A DNA stretch of 64,000 nt from Liolophura sinensis (GCF_032854445.1 NC_088306.1:29669764-29733763), one strand, 5' to 3'. Numbered from the stretch's first letter, positions 1 to 13,100 are shown. Notes: generated from the letters alone by a model not told the origin. A program made the numbers and translations.

Positions 1-340
1 GAAACCTACTATTACTTTCTCAACAATCATGTTATGTTTTTGTGCGACAATTTCCATTAAGGCTTCTATAATCAGCTTGCTTTGTCTATACATTAACTCC
101 ACTTGCTAAACATTGCGTGCTTTCCTTTACCTGCCTCACAGGCATTAAAAAAAGCCACAAAAAAGCAACAAAAAACAGTTTCCAGCTAACTCTTGCCATG
201 CCAATGATGCCTTCTGTTACTGTATCACATTTTGTCTTTTGTTTTTAATATTGTTATGTGCGCGTTTTCATGAAGTTTTGTGAACGTTTCATTGTCTGAT
301 CCATTGCTGTCCTTTCTCTCTGTCCCCCGTGTTTTTGCAG

Positions 341-385
341 GAGGAAACCCCACAGGGGTTCTTTGAAGATCATGGGCTGGGTTGA
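341..385 (+). CDS. Possible 3'-terminal coding exon A of an unrecognised gene
   Basis: A pyrimidine-rich tract ending in TTTTTGCAG at 340 is a good 3' splice site. The frame that starts at the first exon base reads EETPQGFFEDHGLG and then stops at TGA 383-385. An AATAAA at 837-842 could serve as poly(A) signal. I do not recognise the protein, and 14 residues are too few to assign a family. It could be an alternative C-terminus of the same gene as the candidate exon at 3502. It could also be chance, since 45 bp of open frame after a good acceptor is not rare. The upstream part of the gene would lie left of the window. Confidence 0.3.
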   Translation, partial: EETPQGFFEDHGLG

Positions 386-1576
386 AGCATGCTGTTGACT
401 GCATGAAGTTCCGGGCCACTTCTAATGCTTCCAGTCATATTCATTGCTATCTTGACAAATTATATAAGCTATTGGAGAAAAAAAGAAAAAAAAAAGAATT
501 AACAAGAGTGCACCATGACAAATCCTCTTACCTTTGTTCCCACCTTTAAGAACTTTGCTTCAGTTAAAATTTATTTACATGGAGCAAATGCTGGCATCCT
601 GTCATCATGCAAAGAAATGTAATTTTTTCTTTATTTAACGAAACAGTTTGGTTAATGTAAAAATTGCAGCTGGCACATATACAAACCAGCAGTGTTCTTG
701 GTATGGTTGAAAACTGCCAGCATTTGGTTTACATGGGGATGAGCTTTGACTGATTGTTTGATTTAGAAAATAGACCAGAGTGCTTCCATTTCTTATTTGA
801 CTAGAACAGAAATTTGTGTGAATATTCTGTTCTTGAAATAAACCATAGATATGTGTTTGTCATGCGAATTCTCCCTGCATATCTAATACAAGTTTTTTCC
901 TGTTGTCTAATCTAACATCTGCTGTTCTGTAGCATGGTTATTTACTCGAAAGTCTATTTTTATGTTATTTCAATTTGTAGATTTTTTATACAGAATTTAG
1001 CATAATACACTTTTTTCGTTTTTTTTTTTTTAGTTACAGTTTATTAAAATGTATGCTATTTCAGAAGTTGTGTGCCACTTTAAGTACATGTATGACATAC
1101 TTGCTTAGGAAAGTTTTTGCGTATTTCAGAAAAAATTTTTTTTTTCCATTTTAAACATCACATATAAAATTAAATCACATTTTGAATTCATAACAGTAAA
1201 TGGTTTCAATTTACATCTAATTTGTGCCTTGACCTAAAAAAATATTCCATGACCTTTTCTTGTGTTTTTATGATAGTAAAAAATTTTAAATGCTATTTTA
1301 GCCAACTGTGGGTTATCCCTTCAGGTAGAGATATTACCCTAAATGACCATAAATTTTGTCCAAGACCAACCTGCCCATTTTTCCAGATTCAGAGAGGTCT
1401 ATTGATTCTAGAAAGGTTTTGAGGTTTGCTTGGAACATGGAATGATATTGTACTGGAAAATTGTAAGTTTCAGCACCAAAAATTAATATTTTGTAACATT
1501 TCTTTGCCTGTAAAATGCATCTTACAGGCGAAATTTTAGGTTGTTTAGGGTATATATATCAATTATATTTACATAT

Positions 1577-1610
<34 letters not shown>

Positions 1611-2575
1611 ACTGACCATGACATTATAACCATTTACATTCATCCTTAGTTTCCCTGACTTCACAGATCGAATTGTCTTTTTTGGCAGCCTGGTTTTTGC
1701 TGACTTTTTAACAGCTGATTTCACATCGACCCTAATTTCTTTAGCTTAAAAGCATTTTTTATTGCACAATGTTTCATTCTGAGATTACCTCCCTTGAATA
1801 GCTATACACAGTCTATGTACAGTAAATATTGGGTGACATTGTCTAATTTAAAAAAGAAAAAGGAAGATAAGGATGTATTGTTTTCATAAAAGAAATGTGA
1901 AGACATTATATAAAACAAAGAAAACGTGGTTGTGTATGGTCGTGAAATTATTTGAAACAGGCATACAATAAAAAAATATTTGCATAAATGATCTAAAATT
2001 TTGGCCACTTTTAAGCTACTCATTTTTCTGGAAACTTAGAGTTCTGTTGATCTAAGAATGGTGTTTTTCAGGTTTGTTTGGAAAGTGGTATGACTGGAAA
2101 AACATACATTTGAACAATAATAATACATGTAATATTTCATCAGTGTTATTTACCTTTCCAAATGGACCTCTTTAGGGCGAATAATAAAGGCCAAGACGTA
2201 CCAGAGGTGTCTTGGAAGACGTTATTCTTTACTTTTATATCGAGACGCTGAGATGAGCCCAGTCAGTGCTTAGAAGATCATTTTTTCAACAAATTATTCA
2301 CCATTAAACCTGTTTATTAAATCCTGAAGAGGGTAGAAAAAGAGAAGAAAGTCTTATAATTTGTGGGACATTTTGATTAGCCCAGCAATTTTGCCTGGTG
2401 ATGACATATTTACACAATCTTTGTAAAACAGGAATTTCATTTAAAAAGATCACCTTAAGATTGGAGAAAAATAAAGAGGTGGGTTTTCTGTTATATTTTC
2501 ATTCTGTTTTGGATTTTTTGTTTTGGTGCGGGCTATACTGTAAAACAAAATAAATTGGTGTTGCCTAAAAGGTGT
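386..2575. other. AT-rich non-coding sequence
   Basis: No conserved coding exon is visible. The stretch is AT-rich, with poly(T) and poly(A) runs. Two segments (about 1380-1540 and 2030-2130) resemble each other and a segment at about 33460-33600. They share a GATCTAAGAA-like start, a GTTT-rich middle and an ACTGGAAAA or TAATATTTT end, and look like old dispersed repeat copies. If the exon candidates at 341 and 3502 are real, this is intron or 3' UTR. Confidence 0.5.
1563..1610. repeat. (AT)n microsatellite with an ACAC tail
   Basis: A run of alternating TATA continues into a short ACACACATACAC segment. It is a simple-sequence repeat with no other feature. Confidence 0.85.
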
Positions 2576-2577
2576 AG

Positions 2578-3015
2578 GGTTACCATGGCAAAGCTTACAA
2601 CACCACCCTTAGCAACAGCAGCATAGGGTGTACAAGAAGACCAATTTACCACTGCAAAGCTTACAACACCACCCTTAGCAACAGCAGCCTAGGGTGTACA
2701 AGAAGACCAATTTACCACCGCAAAGCTTACAACACCACCCTTAGCAACAGCAGCCTAGGGCGTACAAGAAGACCAATTTACCACGGCAAAGCTTACAACA
2801 CCACCCTTAGCAACAGCAGCCTAGGGCGTACAAGATGACCAAGTTACCATGGCAACGCTTACAACACCACCCTTAGCAACAGCAGCCTAGGGTGTACAAG
2901 AAGACTAATTTACCACTGCAAAGCTTACCACACCACCCTTAGCAACAGCAGCCTAGGGTGTACATGACGACAAAGTTACCACGGCAACGCTTACAACACC
3001 ACCCTTAGCAACAGC
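2578..3015 (+). repeat. 66-bp minisatellite, about 6.5 copies
   Basis: The unit begins near TTACCATGGCAAAGCTTAC, continues through ACACCACCCTTAGCAACAG and ends in GTACAAGAAGACC. Copies differ by a few substitutions (CATGG/CACTG/CACGG; AAGAAGACC/AAGATGACC). The last copy degrades into a CAACAACAA run. Confidence 0.92.
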
Positions 3016-3501
3016 AACAACAACAACACTCAGCCCATAATCTTCCCTGTGCTAAGACCCACGTGATGTCAGTGACCGTGTTACCAGTTTTTGTGTTGTT
3101 GTTTTCAGTGTTGTACATTTTTGTCCGTTGAACTCGTCATGGGGCTTGGAATTTATCAAGATTGCATGATTTAAAAGCGCTCCTATTATTGGTATTAGCA
3201 TTTCACTGTTCATGTCTGTAGAATTTATGATTTGACAGGGTTTTATTCTTTCTTTCTTTCTCTTCTTGTTGTTCATTTTCAGTTCACGGGTTATGAGTTT
3301 TTCTTGTACAGTTTATTTAACCGTGTTACACACATTGCTGTGGTGATCTGTAACTGAGTTTACTAGCATGACGTGATGTTGGGAGGGTAAGAAACTCCAT
3401 CATGCCGTTGCCTTTCCTTACACTTGCACTTGTTCTGTTTTTGTTTCATTTTCTACTGTTCACTGGTAATTTCAGTCTTCTCTGTCTCGTTCCATTCATA
3501 G

Positions 3502-3558
3502 GACTCCGACGAACCTAAAAGTATTCTTGAAGAAATGGGAATAACAGCCTTCAGCTAA
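3502..3558 (+). CDS. Possible 3'-terminal coding exon B of an unrecognised gene
   Basis: A pyrimidine-rich stretch (CTTCTCTGTCTCGTTCC) ends in CATAG at 3501, a plausible acceptor. The phase-0 frame reads DSDEPKSILEEMGITAFS and stops at TAA 3556-3558. The peptide is acidic and then amphipathic, which looks more protein-like than random translation. An ATTAAA at 3827-3832 could be the poly(A) signal. The family was not recognised. Together with the exon candidate at 341 it would give a gene with two alternative C-termini, entering from the left edge on the plus strand. Evidence is limited to splice-site quality and peptide composition. Confidence 0.4.
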   Translation, partial: DSDEPKSILEEMGITAFS

Positions 3559-3559
3559 G

Positions 3560-6500
3560 CCAACCGGCTGCTTTCTTTGATTCTCCAGTCACATAACTTC
3601 AGCTACCAAGCTGGCCAATGAAGGCATTGACATGATTGTCATGTGATTTATATCCTATTTGAAATAGCCAATCACCTTTTGAGAAATGTCAAGTTGCTGC
3701 TGACCAATCAAAGTGCATGCACTTAACTTGTCTTCTTTAACTGATGAATGAACTTGTATTCTAGCCAATCAAAACTGTTGTAGTGCTTCCAAGCAAGACT
3801 AAAAGGCCTGAACTTTTTATCTCTGAATTAAAACGAATGATGGATGACAAAAGATTTAATACTATCTTGATCTTTTCAAAGAAAATGACTTCAGTAATTT
3901 CTACTTTTGTTCCTAATTGTCCCCTGCATGTTTGTTGTTTTGTCTGGTCATGACACACCCTTACAAAAAGTAAATGTTATACACCAGTCACACTTGACCT
4001 CACCACCTTCAATACATTTAAGCTGGGTTGGTCTGTCTCATTAATGTTGTGGTGATGGAGAAATGACGCATCCTGTAGATGTTGGTGAAAGTATCACAGG
4101 TCAGTAAACTCTGTTTTTTGTTGGATTTGAATTCATTGGTTGAGGCCATCCACACAACAAGTGCAAGAATTTGCTGTCAAAGCTGGGTCAACATGTACTG
4201 GCTTTTCAACAGAATTTTGCATCTGTAGAAGGGCACAAATTAGATTAAAATGTAAGGGTATTTAAAGGGAAATTGTTATTAAAGAAAGCACTGAATAACT
4301 TGAAATTTAATCTCAGAAAGAGCATCAAAACTTAAAGTAAGAGATGCGTTGCATTCCTAATTTTTGAGAAGAAATTTTTTCTCAAAAAGCCAGATTTTTG
4401 TAAATTTGGAATTACCAGTTCTCATTATCAAAACAAAATTTGTTGGTTGTCCTATCTGGAAGGAATCTCATTTTGTTTTTTTCTGTTTTTTTGTTTTTGG
4501 CATTTGAAGTTAAAACAGGACAATGTGTGTGTGCATGATTTTTGGATTGAACAATTCCTAGATATCTAATAACCTCACAAAACACCAGAAATACACTCTA
4601 GAAAATAAGTTGTGCTGAAAAAGTAAACTTCTAATCTCAGGATAGCAACAAGTTCATAGCTTAAACGTTGACATTCCAATCTTTCATTTTATTTACAACT
4701 TACATGATTATATATTTGACTGTACTGGTTATAACAATTTTTCATTTTGACCCCAGATATAAAAAGGTTGTTTTTTTTTTAAACATGATATATCCTCACA
4801 GGCTTCTTGGCGAAGGGCATAAACTTTGTGTTAGGCGACACAAACAGTTTAACATGGTGACATGTTCCATGTCCGTTTTCAACTGGTTAGTCAAAAGCTT
4901 GTCAAACACAAGAGCTTAAGATCACCCTTCTCATCAGGTCGTAAGTGCTTGTATTTGCAGAATAATGCCCACGAAGGCTTAGCTGAAGTTAGATTCCTGT
5001 CGTAACTTGTAGGCTGGGTCTGTCCAAAGTCATACGGCCATCAACAACTGGGACCAGTTGAGTTGAGTTGTGTTTTAAGCTCTTAGATATGCCAAGCTTT
5101 AGCAAAGTGGCTTTTCCATAAGGATGAGTGGCATTGTACAAGTCTGATTTTCTTATTCAGGTAGGACATTTTTGAACATCTATCAAATTTTTAAGAAAAA
5201 AATTAGATTTTCAAATTATACAAGTTTTGAAATACATCTGGTGCATTTTGTGAAACAGATAGCCCAAATTGTTCTTTTTTGTCTTATTTTGAAGTTTTTA
5301 TGAAAGGTCAATTTAAAAATACACATTTCAATCATGGTAAAGCAAATATTGTAAAGTTCTTAAAATTATGGTAATAAGTATAATAGTACATTGTGCTGGA
5401 TGGAGTGTCAACTTAATGAATTGTGTGGAGTTGTTTTTCAGAAGTAGTTCTGTTGAAGCTTTAATTGTTAGATCTCTATGGTAACTACAAATTGTGGCAG
5501 TCTCATGGAAGTATGTGGGTTGTTTTTTATTAGTTGAGTCCATCAATATTACAGATATGTATTTTCCTGTCATGATTTCATGCTGTATTCCACTATATCT
5601 TTGTATGCAAATTTTGGAAACCTTAATATATCAATTGCAACACTTGGAGGTTTTTGTGACATGTTAACTGTAATTCTCCAACCTTTTCGCATGTTGCAAG
5701 GTGTTTATCCAAGCATATTCTGAAAACATTGTTCTGTGTTGACGGACAAAATTACACTTTTTGTAAAGTTCTCAAATTGGCCAATCCAACCAATGTAGTT
5801 TTTTTCTACAAAATCAGATTAAAAATGTTGATAAATTGCACTGAAAGTTGCTCTTTCATATGCGACAAGGTTGAGGAATTAGGCTATTTTCAGATATACT
5901 CATTGAATTACAGTTTAACTGAAATCATTTTACCTGTAGGTTTCTTTCTTTGACTTATATAGACAGAAGTACTGGTATGACAGATTACACTGGTTGCAGG
6001 TTTCGTCCAAGAGTTTTCAACAGTGGTTTACTCAACCAGCCTTTTTTTTTTTTTTTGTTAGTGTGAATAAGTGCTTGTATAATCCTGCATGAAGTTTGTG
6101 GAGACCACTTCTCACCAGTATGCCACATGTGGGAAAGTTCACCAGTAACTAGCCAGTAGTCCCTGGTTCCCTCCAGGCACTTCATTCTCCATCATTTTAG
6201 TGAAAAAGTCATGCGTATGGCATAAAATAATCAACCAATCGTGACCAAATCTGCAGCTAAATTTTCTTCTAAAAGACCGACTTGTATGTAAGTCCCAGTT
6301 GAGGGTTTGGGGTCTGATCATAGACCAGCATATAGAAAGGTACAGTTAATAGTAAAAGTGAAGAAATTGTTATTTAGTTGTAAGATACTTCGATAACTGT
6401 TATATTTATGGAACAAGATATTTGGACTTTTATTTCTGAAAGGTGGGAACAAAGGGTTTCAGCTTGTTGGGATTATTGGCTATGTTTAAATTAGACCTAT

Positions 6501-7080
6501 TCCATCAATTAGAATTTGGAACAACAATTTTTCAATGAACAACTTATACACCAAGTGTAATATCAAGACAGCACTTTCGAAATTTAAATTACAAACTAAG
6601 CATTATGCTCTTTTAGATTATCTGGTCAGAAAGTGGGACGAGTGTTTGTCCAAAGGGACATGACAGAGTCTTCAGGTAGAGGTGGAGGTTTATTGTTGCA
6701 ATAGCCAGTAATCCCTTTAGTTTTTCTTCCTTTTTTAGTCCTGCAGTTCCGTAATTGTCAAGTCTTTCTGTCCGGGATAAAGATAATCTGTATGAATGGT
6801 ACATGTGTATTCTGTATATTGTTATGGCTATTGACACCAGTTGTGGCACACATAGTTATGATTAAACTTTATAACATTTGAACACTAAGCTCTTCGTTGT
6901 GTTTTGTCGTCTTTCACATGGTGATTCTTAACTCATACCCCATGCAGGTATAGAAGCTGGGGTCACTACTATGGAGCAAGTTCTTGTTTCTTTCAGTAAC
7001 CCATCGTGTTCCTGGGGCCTGGGATAGTGAGCAGAGGAATATATTTATTCATTTGATTGTTGTGTTTTGCCATATCCAAC
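3560..7080. other. Non-coding stretch with old dispersed repeats
   Basis: No exon with conserved protein similarity was found on either strand. The sequence is AT-rich with homopolymer runs. The only structure I can point to is the dispersed repeat at 5693-5896, listed separately. It probably includes the 3' UTR of the gene at the left edge and then intergenic DNA. Confidence 0.5.
5693..5896 (+). repeat. Dispersed repeat, copy 1 of 2
   Basis: This segment aligns with 45828-46030 in the same orientation. Shared blocks include the AAGGTGT / CAAGCATAT start, CAATCCAACCAATGTAGTTTT, and AAATTGCACTGAAAGTTGCTC, then GTTGAGGA.TTAGG. The two copies differ at perhaps a quarter of positions. Neither has a convincing coding frame. 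It is an old interspersed element of unknown class. Confidence 0.75.
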
Positions 7081-7084
7081 AATT

Positions 7085-7195
7085 CTTTGTACGTGGGAAG
7101 GCCTTCCAGCAACCTGTGAACGTCCCTGGGTTTTACCCTGGGTCTGCCCAGTTTCCTTCCACCAAAATGCTTTAAGTGTAATATTCTTGAGTGCA
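7085..7195 (+). mobile_element. Degenerate SINE fragment, family 1 (plus)
   Basis: It matches the middle and 3' part of the intact copies at 23661 and 32315: GTACGTGGGAAGG, CCAGCAACCTG, TGGGTTT, TGCCCAGTTTCC, CCACCA, then AAGTGTAATATTCTTGAGT. The tRNA-like head is missing. Confidence 0.75.
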
Positions 7196-7203
7196 GCAGC
7201 TTT

Positions 7204-7786
7204 TGGGATGCAGTGAGAGATAGACCAGACATCGTCAACACTTTAGTGGGATGCAGTGAGAGATAGACCAGACATCGTTAACACTTGAGTGGAATGCTGT
7301 GAGAGATAGACCAGACATCGTCAACACTTTAGTGGGATGCAGTGAGAGATAGACCAGACATCGTCAACACTTTAGTGGGATGCAGTGAGAGATAGACCAG
7401 ACATCGTCAACACTTTAGTGGGATGCAGTGAGAGATAAACCAGACATTGTCAACACTTTAGTGGGATGCAGTGAGAGATAGACCAGACATCGTCAACACT
7501 TGAGTGGAATGCTGTGAGAGATAGACCAGACATCGTCAACACTTTAGTGGGATGCAGTGAGAGATAAACCAGACATCGTCAACACTTTAGTGGGATGCAG
7601 TGAGAGATAGACCAGACATCGTCAACACTTTAGTGGGATGCAGTGAGAGATAAACCAGACATCGTCAACACTTGAGTGGAATGCTGTGAGAGATAGACCA
7701 GACATCGTCAACACTTGAGTGGAATGCAGTGAGAGATAGACCAGACATCGTCAACACTTGAGTGGAATGCAGTGAGAGATAGACCA
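7204..7786. repeat. 43-bp minisatellite, about 13.5 copies
   Basis: The unit is AGTGGGATGCAGTGAGAGAT, then AGACCAGACATCGTCAAC, then ACTTT. A second variant (TGAGTGGAATGCTGTGAG) recurs at intervals, so variants have been spread by block duplication. It follows immediately after the SINE fragment that ends near 7195. Confidence 0.95.
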
Positions 7787-8835
7787 GTCCATGCTATTCT
7801 GGGTATGGCAGACTTTTTCAAGTGTGACCAAAACTGTAGGGTTTTCCTCCTCTTCAAGCTATTCAGTTTTAATTGTCAAGCTGTATCTTTTAACATTTGT
7901 TATCCTCTAGGACTACAAAGTAATGACATTTTAACCTTAAACATCTGACATTGTGGAGCTGTTTTCAGTGCTTATGAACCCTTTTTTTCATCTGGAATTA
8001 TTTCCTGATAAAGGTGATAATTTCTCAGTGAGGAATATCAGTCTTTATTTTGACTGGGACATAAGAATGTGCTCACAAATGTTTCACTCTCAGCACTGGC
8101 CAGTTTTGTAGGTTGAGGGAACCAGAATCTTACACCGCTATTTTGATCATCATGATGGCGTCTGCATGCAGCAAGCTAATCCGAGTGCAAACATATGTAT
8201 AGTACGTATGTGTGTATTCTGAGGATTTTAAAACTGTCCTTAAAAACAGTTTTTTAGTCAAATAATGATGATCCAAGAGTCATTCAGTGTGTTTGCATAT
8301 ATTGTGTCTTGTGGCAGGTGCCTCTCTGAATCACAACATCAAAAGACACCAGACACGACACCTATGCCGGCACAGTGTACCGCACTGTACAGATGGTTAC
8401 AATGAAACTTTTTTTTTTGCACCTAACTTTACTTAAGCTTGTTAGAAACTACCAGTTGTGGTCCTAGTTGTGGCTTCCTCAAGTTTTAATATCACTCTTG
8501 TATCACTGCCGATATATTAAATGTCAACACAACAGCACCAAAGTCTCACTGAATTGGCGGCGGCAAAAAGAAATGCTGATCTAAAGACACAATTTGCTGG
8601 CAATTACGACAACTTTTGCTGAATGCCGTCGCGAATTACTAAGGCTGAATAATCAAGAGGTATAAATAACTGTTGTACATCTAGGTAAATCCAGTGACAG
8701 GACTTCCTGTGGTATGTTACATGTGATACATAACTCTTGTAGCTACATGGGAACAGTTGATCGACTGGAGTAAAAAAGCTGGCTAAATGGTTTTTCACTT
8801 TAAATGATGGTTTATGGGTGGAGGAAATCAGACAG
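7787..8835. other. Non-coding, nothing specific
   Basis: No exon, RNA gene or recognisable repeat was found on either strand. Confidence 0.5.
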
Positions 8836-8839
8836 ACCA

Positions 8840-9138
8840 CCTCACTGATCAAGTGCCAGCAAACCAGCACTTTTAACCATCAGAGGCAGCAAAAGTTCCT
8901 CTGTGTGAACAACCACCTCAATGATCAAGTGCCAGCAAATCAGCACTTTTAACCATCAGAGGCAGCAAACGTTAAACTGTGTGAACAACCACCTCAATGA
9001 TGAAGTGCCAGTAAATCAGCACTTTTAACCATCAGAGGCAGCAAACGTTAAACTGTGTGAACAACCACCTCAATGATGAAGTGCCAGCAAACCAGCACTT
9101 TTAACCATCAGAGGCAGCAAATGTTAAACTGTGTGAAC
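8840..9138. repeat. 76-bp minisatellite, about 4 copies
   Basis: The unit contains CCACCTCAATGATCAAGTGC, CAGCAAATCAGCACTTTTAA, CCATCAGAGGCAGCAAAC and GTTAAACTGTGTGAACAA. Copies are over 90 percent alike by eye. Confidence 0.92.
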
Positions 9139-9444
9139 AAATCTTTACTTTAGCAAAGTACACAGGTTCAAATGCATTTATGGCAAAACAACAACAAAAA
9201 CATGTCATGAAATCTTTTGTAACGTAACGATATTATATTTACCATGAACCATGCCATACACAGACAGAGTGAAAGTGCTGTGCATTTACACGTCCATATA
9301 CAGAGCACATCTTTAGGAGTTACAGTATTACAGTGTCTGACACTGATACAAAACAAACATTCATCTATGGCCAAAAATGTAGTTATTTGCTTGTTGTTTG
9401 ACATCATACGCAATACTTTTTCATTTATGTGCAAATTTATTTAT

Positions 9445-9515
9445 TTGGTTGTAACACGACATTCAAGAATTTCCACTTAGAAGATGGCGGGCTGGTTTTA
9501 TGGGTGGATAAATAG
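9445..9515 (-). mobile_element. Possible SINE relic, family 1 (minus)
   Basis: GGTTGTAACACGACATTCAAGAATTTCCACTT resembles the minus-strand 3' end of the family 1 SINE (GGTGTTTTACGCCGTATTCAAGAATATTTCACTT). Only the 3' end is recognisable. Confidence 0.4.
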
Positions 9516-9534
9516 AGCTTTGGCAGACTTGGCA

Positions 9535-9858
9535 ACTTTTCTATGTGGTATGTCAGTGGTATTCACACCATATCAGTGGTATTCGCGCCATACCAGTGGT
9601 ATTTACACCATATCAGTGGGATGCACGCAGTGTTGGCAGCATGCATGCGGTATCAGTGGTATGCATGCCATATCTGTGGAATGCATGCCATATCTGTGGT
9701 ATGCATGCGGTATCACTGGTATGCACTCGGTATCAATGGTTTGTGCTGCACACTCGTGGTATGCACGCGGTATCAGTGGTATGCAGGCCATACCTGTGGT
9801 GTGCACTCCACACCTGTGGTGTGCACTCCACACCTATGGTATGCACTGTGGTATGCAA
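9535..9858. repeat. 20-bp minisatellite, about 16 copies
   Basis: The unit is GGTATGCATGCCATATCAGT with variants (GGTATGCACGCGGTATCAGT, GGTGTGCACTCCACACCTGT). Because the unit has no stop codon in any plus frame and 20 is not divisible by 3, all three plus frames stay open and give similar WYACGIS-type peptides. None of these is a gene. Confidence 0.95.
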
Positions 9859-10009
9859 CGTAAATTATTTCAGGTGATATCTTTATGACAAAAAGTCAAG
9901 ATACATGTATACACAGAATGCAAAGTCTCATATTCAAATCAACGAGATGAGAGGGCAGTGCCCAAATTCAAGATGTAAATGACAATGTACACAAGTACAT
10001 GTACACAAC

Positions 10010-10015
10010 TTTAAT
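10010..10015 (-). terminator. Possible ZRSR2 poly(A) signal (ATTAAA)
   Basis: The minus strand reads ATTAAA about 155 bp after the ZRSR2 stop codon. No AATAAA was seen nearer on that strand. It is the common weaker variant of the signal, so the call is tentative. Confidence 0.4.
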
Positions 10016-10171
10016 TGAGCCAAATGTTTTTTGAGGACAAATTTGGCTGAATAATGCAGATAAATTATATTTAAGAATCAGTTAAAAAGGCAAAGTTTTT
10101 TTTTAAAGAAAACTAATAAGATAAGTAAGAATTCTCAACATGTACAAAAACATGCAACAAATAAAAATTTG

Positions 10172-13100
10172 TTACTCGGTCAGAGATTGTTGAATAATTT
10201 CATCCACCAGGGCCAATTTGCTAGGGCTTCCAATCCCATGCAACGCCGAAGCACTGGAATTTTTACTAATACTCTCAGAATCTGCACTTTTTGAAACAGA
10301 GTTTACAAACATGGCTTTTTCCTTTTTGCGTTCTTTGTGTTTTCGATGAGATTTAGATTTTTTCTTACGAGCTTTGGACAGCACATCACTTACATCAGAG
10401 TTACTGGAACTAGAAGACTGACTTCTGTCTAGTAATGTTGATGAAACAATCTTAATGCTCTTACCGGAATGTTCACTAATTATCTCCCTTGAATCTAATC
10501 TTGGCTCATTTGCTTCCCTTGACTGGCCTGCTACAGAAGAACACCTATCCCGTCTTTTGCCTCGGTGACGCGCAGGACTCCTACTCCTCGATCTCGACCT
10601 CCTACACTGACGTTTTCTTAACTCCTCATCAGGAGATTGGGAGTGACCTTTGTGGCTACGATTCCGTGACCTTGCCCTTGATCTACTCCTTGAACGTGAT
10701 CGCGAATGCCTTGATTTGCGATCCACTGATCGCTTACCCTGGCGATGACTGGAACGTGACCTCCTGTGAGATCGTGACCTTGACCTTGATTTTCTATGAG
10801 ATGATCTGTCACCATGGTATCGACCATTCCTCTCTCTCTTATCGTACCTCGAAGACTCTGATCTTTCCCTCTGACTGGTGCCCCACCCTCTGGTGGAACG
10901 TTCGAAATCCATATCAGCATCTCGAAATTCATTCCCAGGGTTACGGAAAACATGGAGGAAGTTACAGTTCTTGCCTTTTGGACACTGCTTTCTACCGTAG
11001 AGTCCTGGAAAATAAAAAGTGTATGAAAGTTTTTAATTTAATTTCTTTAATTGACTGGTATTTTACGCCGTATTCAAGAATATTTCACTTATACGACGGC
11101 GGCCAGCATTATGGTGGGAGGAAACCGGGCAGAACCCAAGGGAAACCCACAACCATCTGCAGGTTGCTGGTAGACCCTCCCACGTTTGGCTGGAGAGGAA
11201 GTCAGCATGAGCTGGTCTTGAACTCACAACTATGAAAGTATTAAAGGAACTACACCACTGGAGGGGACAAACTTGGCACTGAACCTTCCCTCCGAGAGCG
11301 GGAGATGGGAAGAAGAGGAGGAAACAATTCATGATTTGCTATCAGAAAAGCTTTGAGATGACAGAAACAATTTCATCAAATGGACATCTGTGATTATGCT
11401 GTCTTTTCTTCCATGAAAATTACACGAAATTACATCTTTCATGAGAATCCTTCATACAGTTTCCATAACAACTGTAATCAAAATTTAAGTTCTTGAACAA
11501 TAATATTTATTTATTTGATTGGTGTTTTTCTCAAGAATATTTCACTTCTACAAAGGTGGCCAGCCTTATGGTGGGAGGAAACCGAACAGAGCCCGGGGTT
11601 ATCCCACCACCATCTGCAGGTTGCTGACAGATCTACCCAGGTATGAGCTGCATGAGCTGGACTAGAGAACAATAATAACAACAACAGTTGGCCTAGTAGA
11701 ACTGAGCAGGTACAGCAGCACTGAGTAGGTACAGGAGCACTGAGTAGGTACAGCAGCACTGAGTAGGTACAGTACAACTGAGCATGCAAGGCAGAACCGA
11801 GCTGGAACGGCACAGCAGAGCCAAGCTTTCCACACATTTAGATGGTAGGAACGTCATAAATGTTTATTTTATTGTTGTTTTATATTACACTCAAGAATTT
11901 TGCACGTAATGTCTACAAAGGCAAACATCCTGGAGTACTGATTTTTATGTCATTGTAAAAAAGGACACCAAAATATTGTCATGTCATCATAAACAAGAAC
12001 AAGAACTTTGTGACGTCATCGTAAATAAAGACACAAAAAGACTGTGATGTCATCGTAAATAAGGACAGAAGAACTTTGTGACGTCATCGTAAATAAAGAC
12101 ACAAAAAGACTGTGATGTCATCGTAAATAAAGACACAAAAAGACTGTGATGTCATCGTAAATAAGGACAGAAGAACTTTGTGATATCGTAAATAAGGACA
12201 TAAGAACTTTGTGATCGTAAATAAAGACATAAAAAGACTGTGATGTCATCGTAAATAAGGAAACAAACTCTGTGATGTCATTGTAAATAAGGACAGAACT
12301 TTGTGATGTCATCATAAATAAGGACAGAAGAACTTTACGATGTCATTGTAAATAAGGCCACAAGAACTCTGTGATGTCATTGTAAATAAGGACATAAAAA
12401 CTATGTGATGTCATCATAAACAAGGCCACAAGAACTCTTTGATGTCACTCAATACAGACACAAAAACTTTGTGATGTCATCCTAAATAAGGAGACAAGAT
12501 AGCCACATAAAATGTGATGATTACTGCAATGTCACTGCAACAAAATGCACCCTGGGCTTACCACAGATAGCCAACTTCCATCTTTCTATGGACACAAACT
12601 GTGCTGACAGCTGCTTTCCTCCATAATATCGCCCGTTAAACTTGGCGAAAGCGGCCTGAGCTTCGTCTTCCCTGAAAACCAACAGCAAGATTTATTTGAC
12701 TACCCTAATTCTTCAACCTTTTCAACCACCCCTGCAACAAATATTTTGAAACCTTCTGAGAGAAATATGGTGTGTAGAGAAATAATCTGCAAGTTTTATT
12801 GAGTTTGTGACAAACAAATCGTTTTCGGTGTCATTTCCACAATAATTTTTGCATAAATTTCACTGAAATAAGTGCTTCAGAGGTGAGAAAGATTTACAGT
12901 ATTTGATTATTGCCTAGTGCCATACACAAAAATTATTCATTTGAGTTTTACATGTAGAGGTGACAGGAGTGCCTGACAAAAACCACTAACCTCTGACAAG
13001 TTACTGACTGACTTTCCCCACATGTCATGTAGAGATAAGCATGCGATCTCATTTCATAGCCATTAAGGGCAAGAACCTCTAACCAATAGATCATGGCCTA

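Noticed and set aside
10489-11235. 248-codon plus-strand open frame
   Set aside because: It is the antisense shadow of the RS-domain exon of ZRSR2 plus a SINE. The arginine/serine codons read in reverse rarely make stops.
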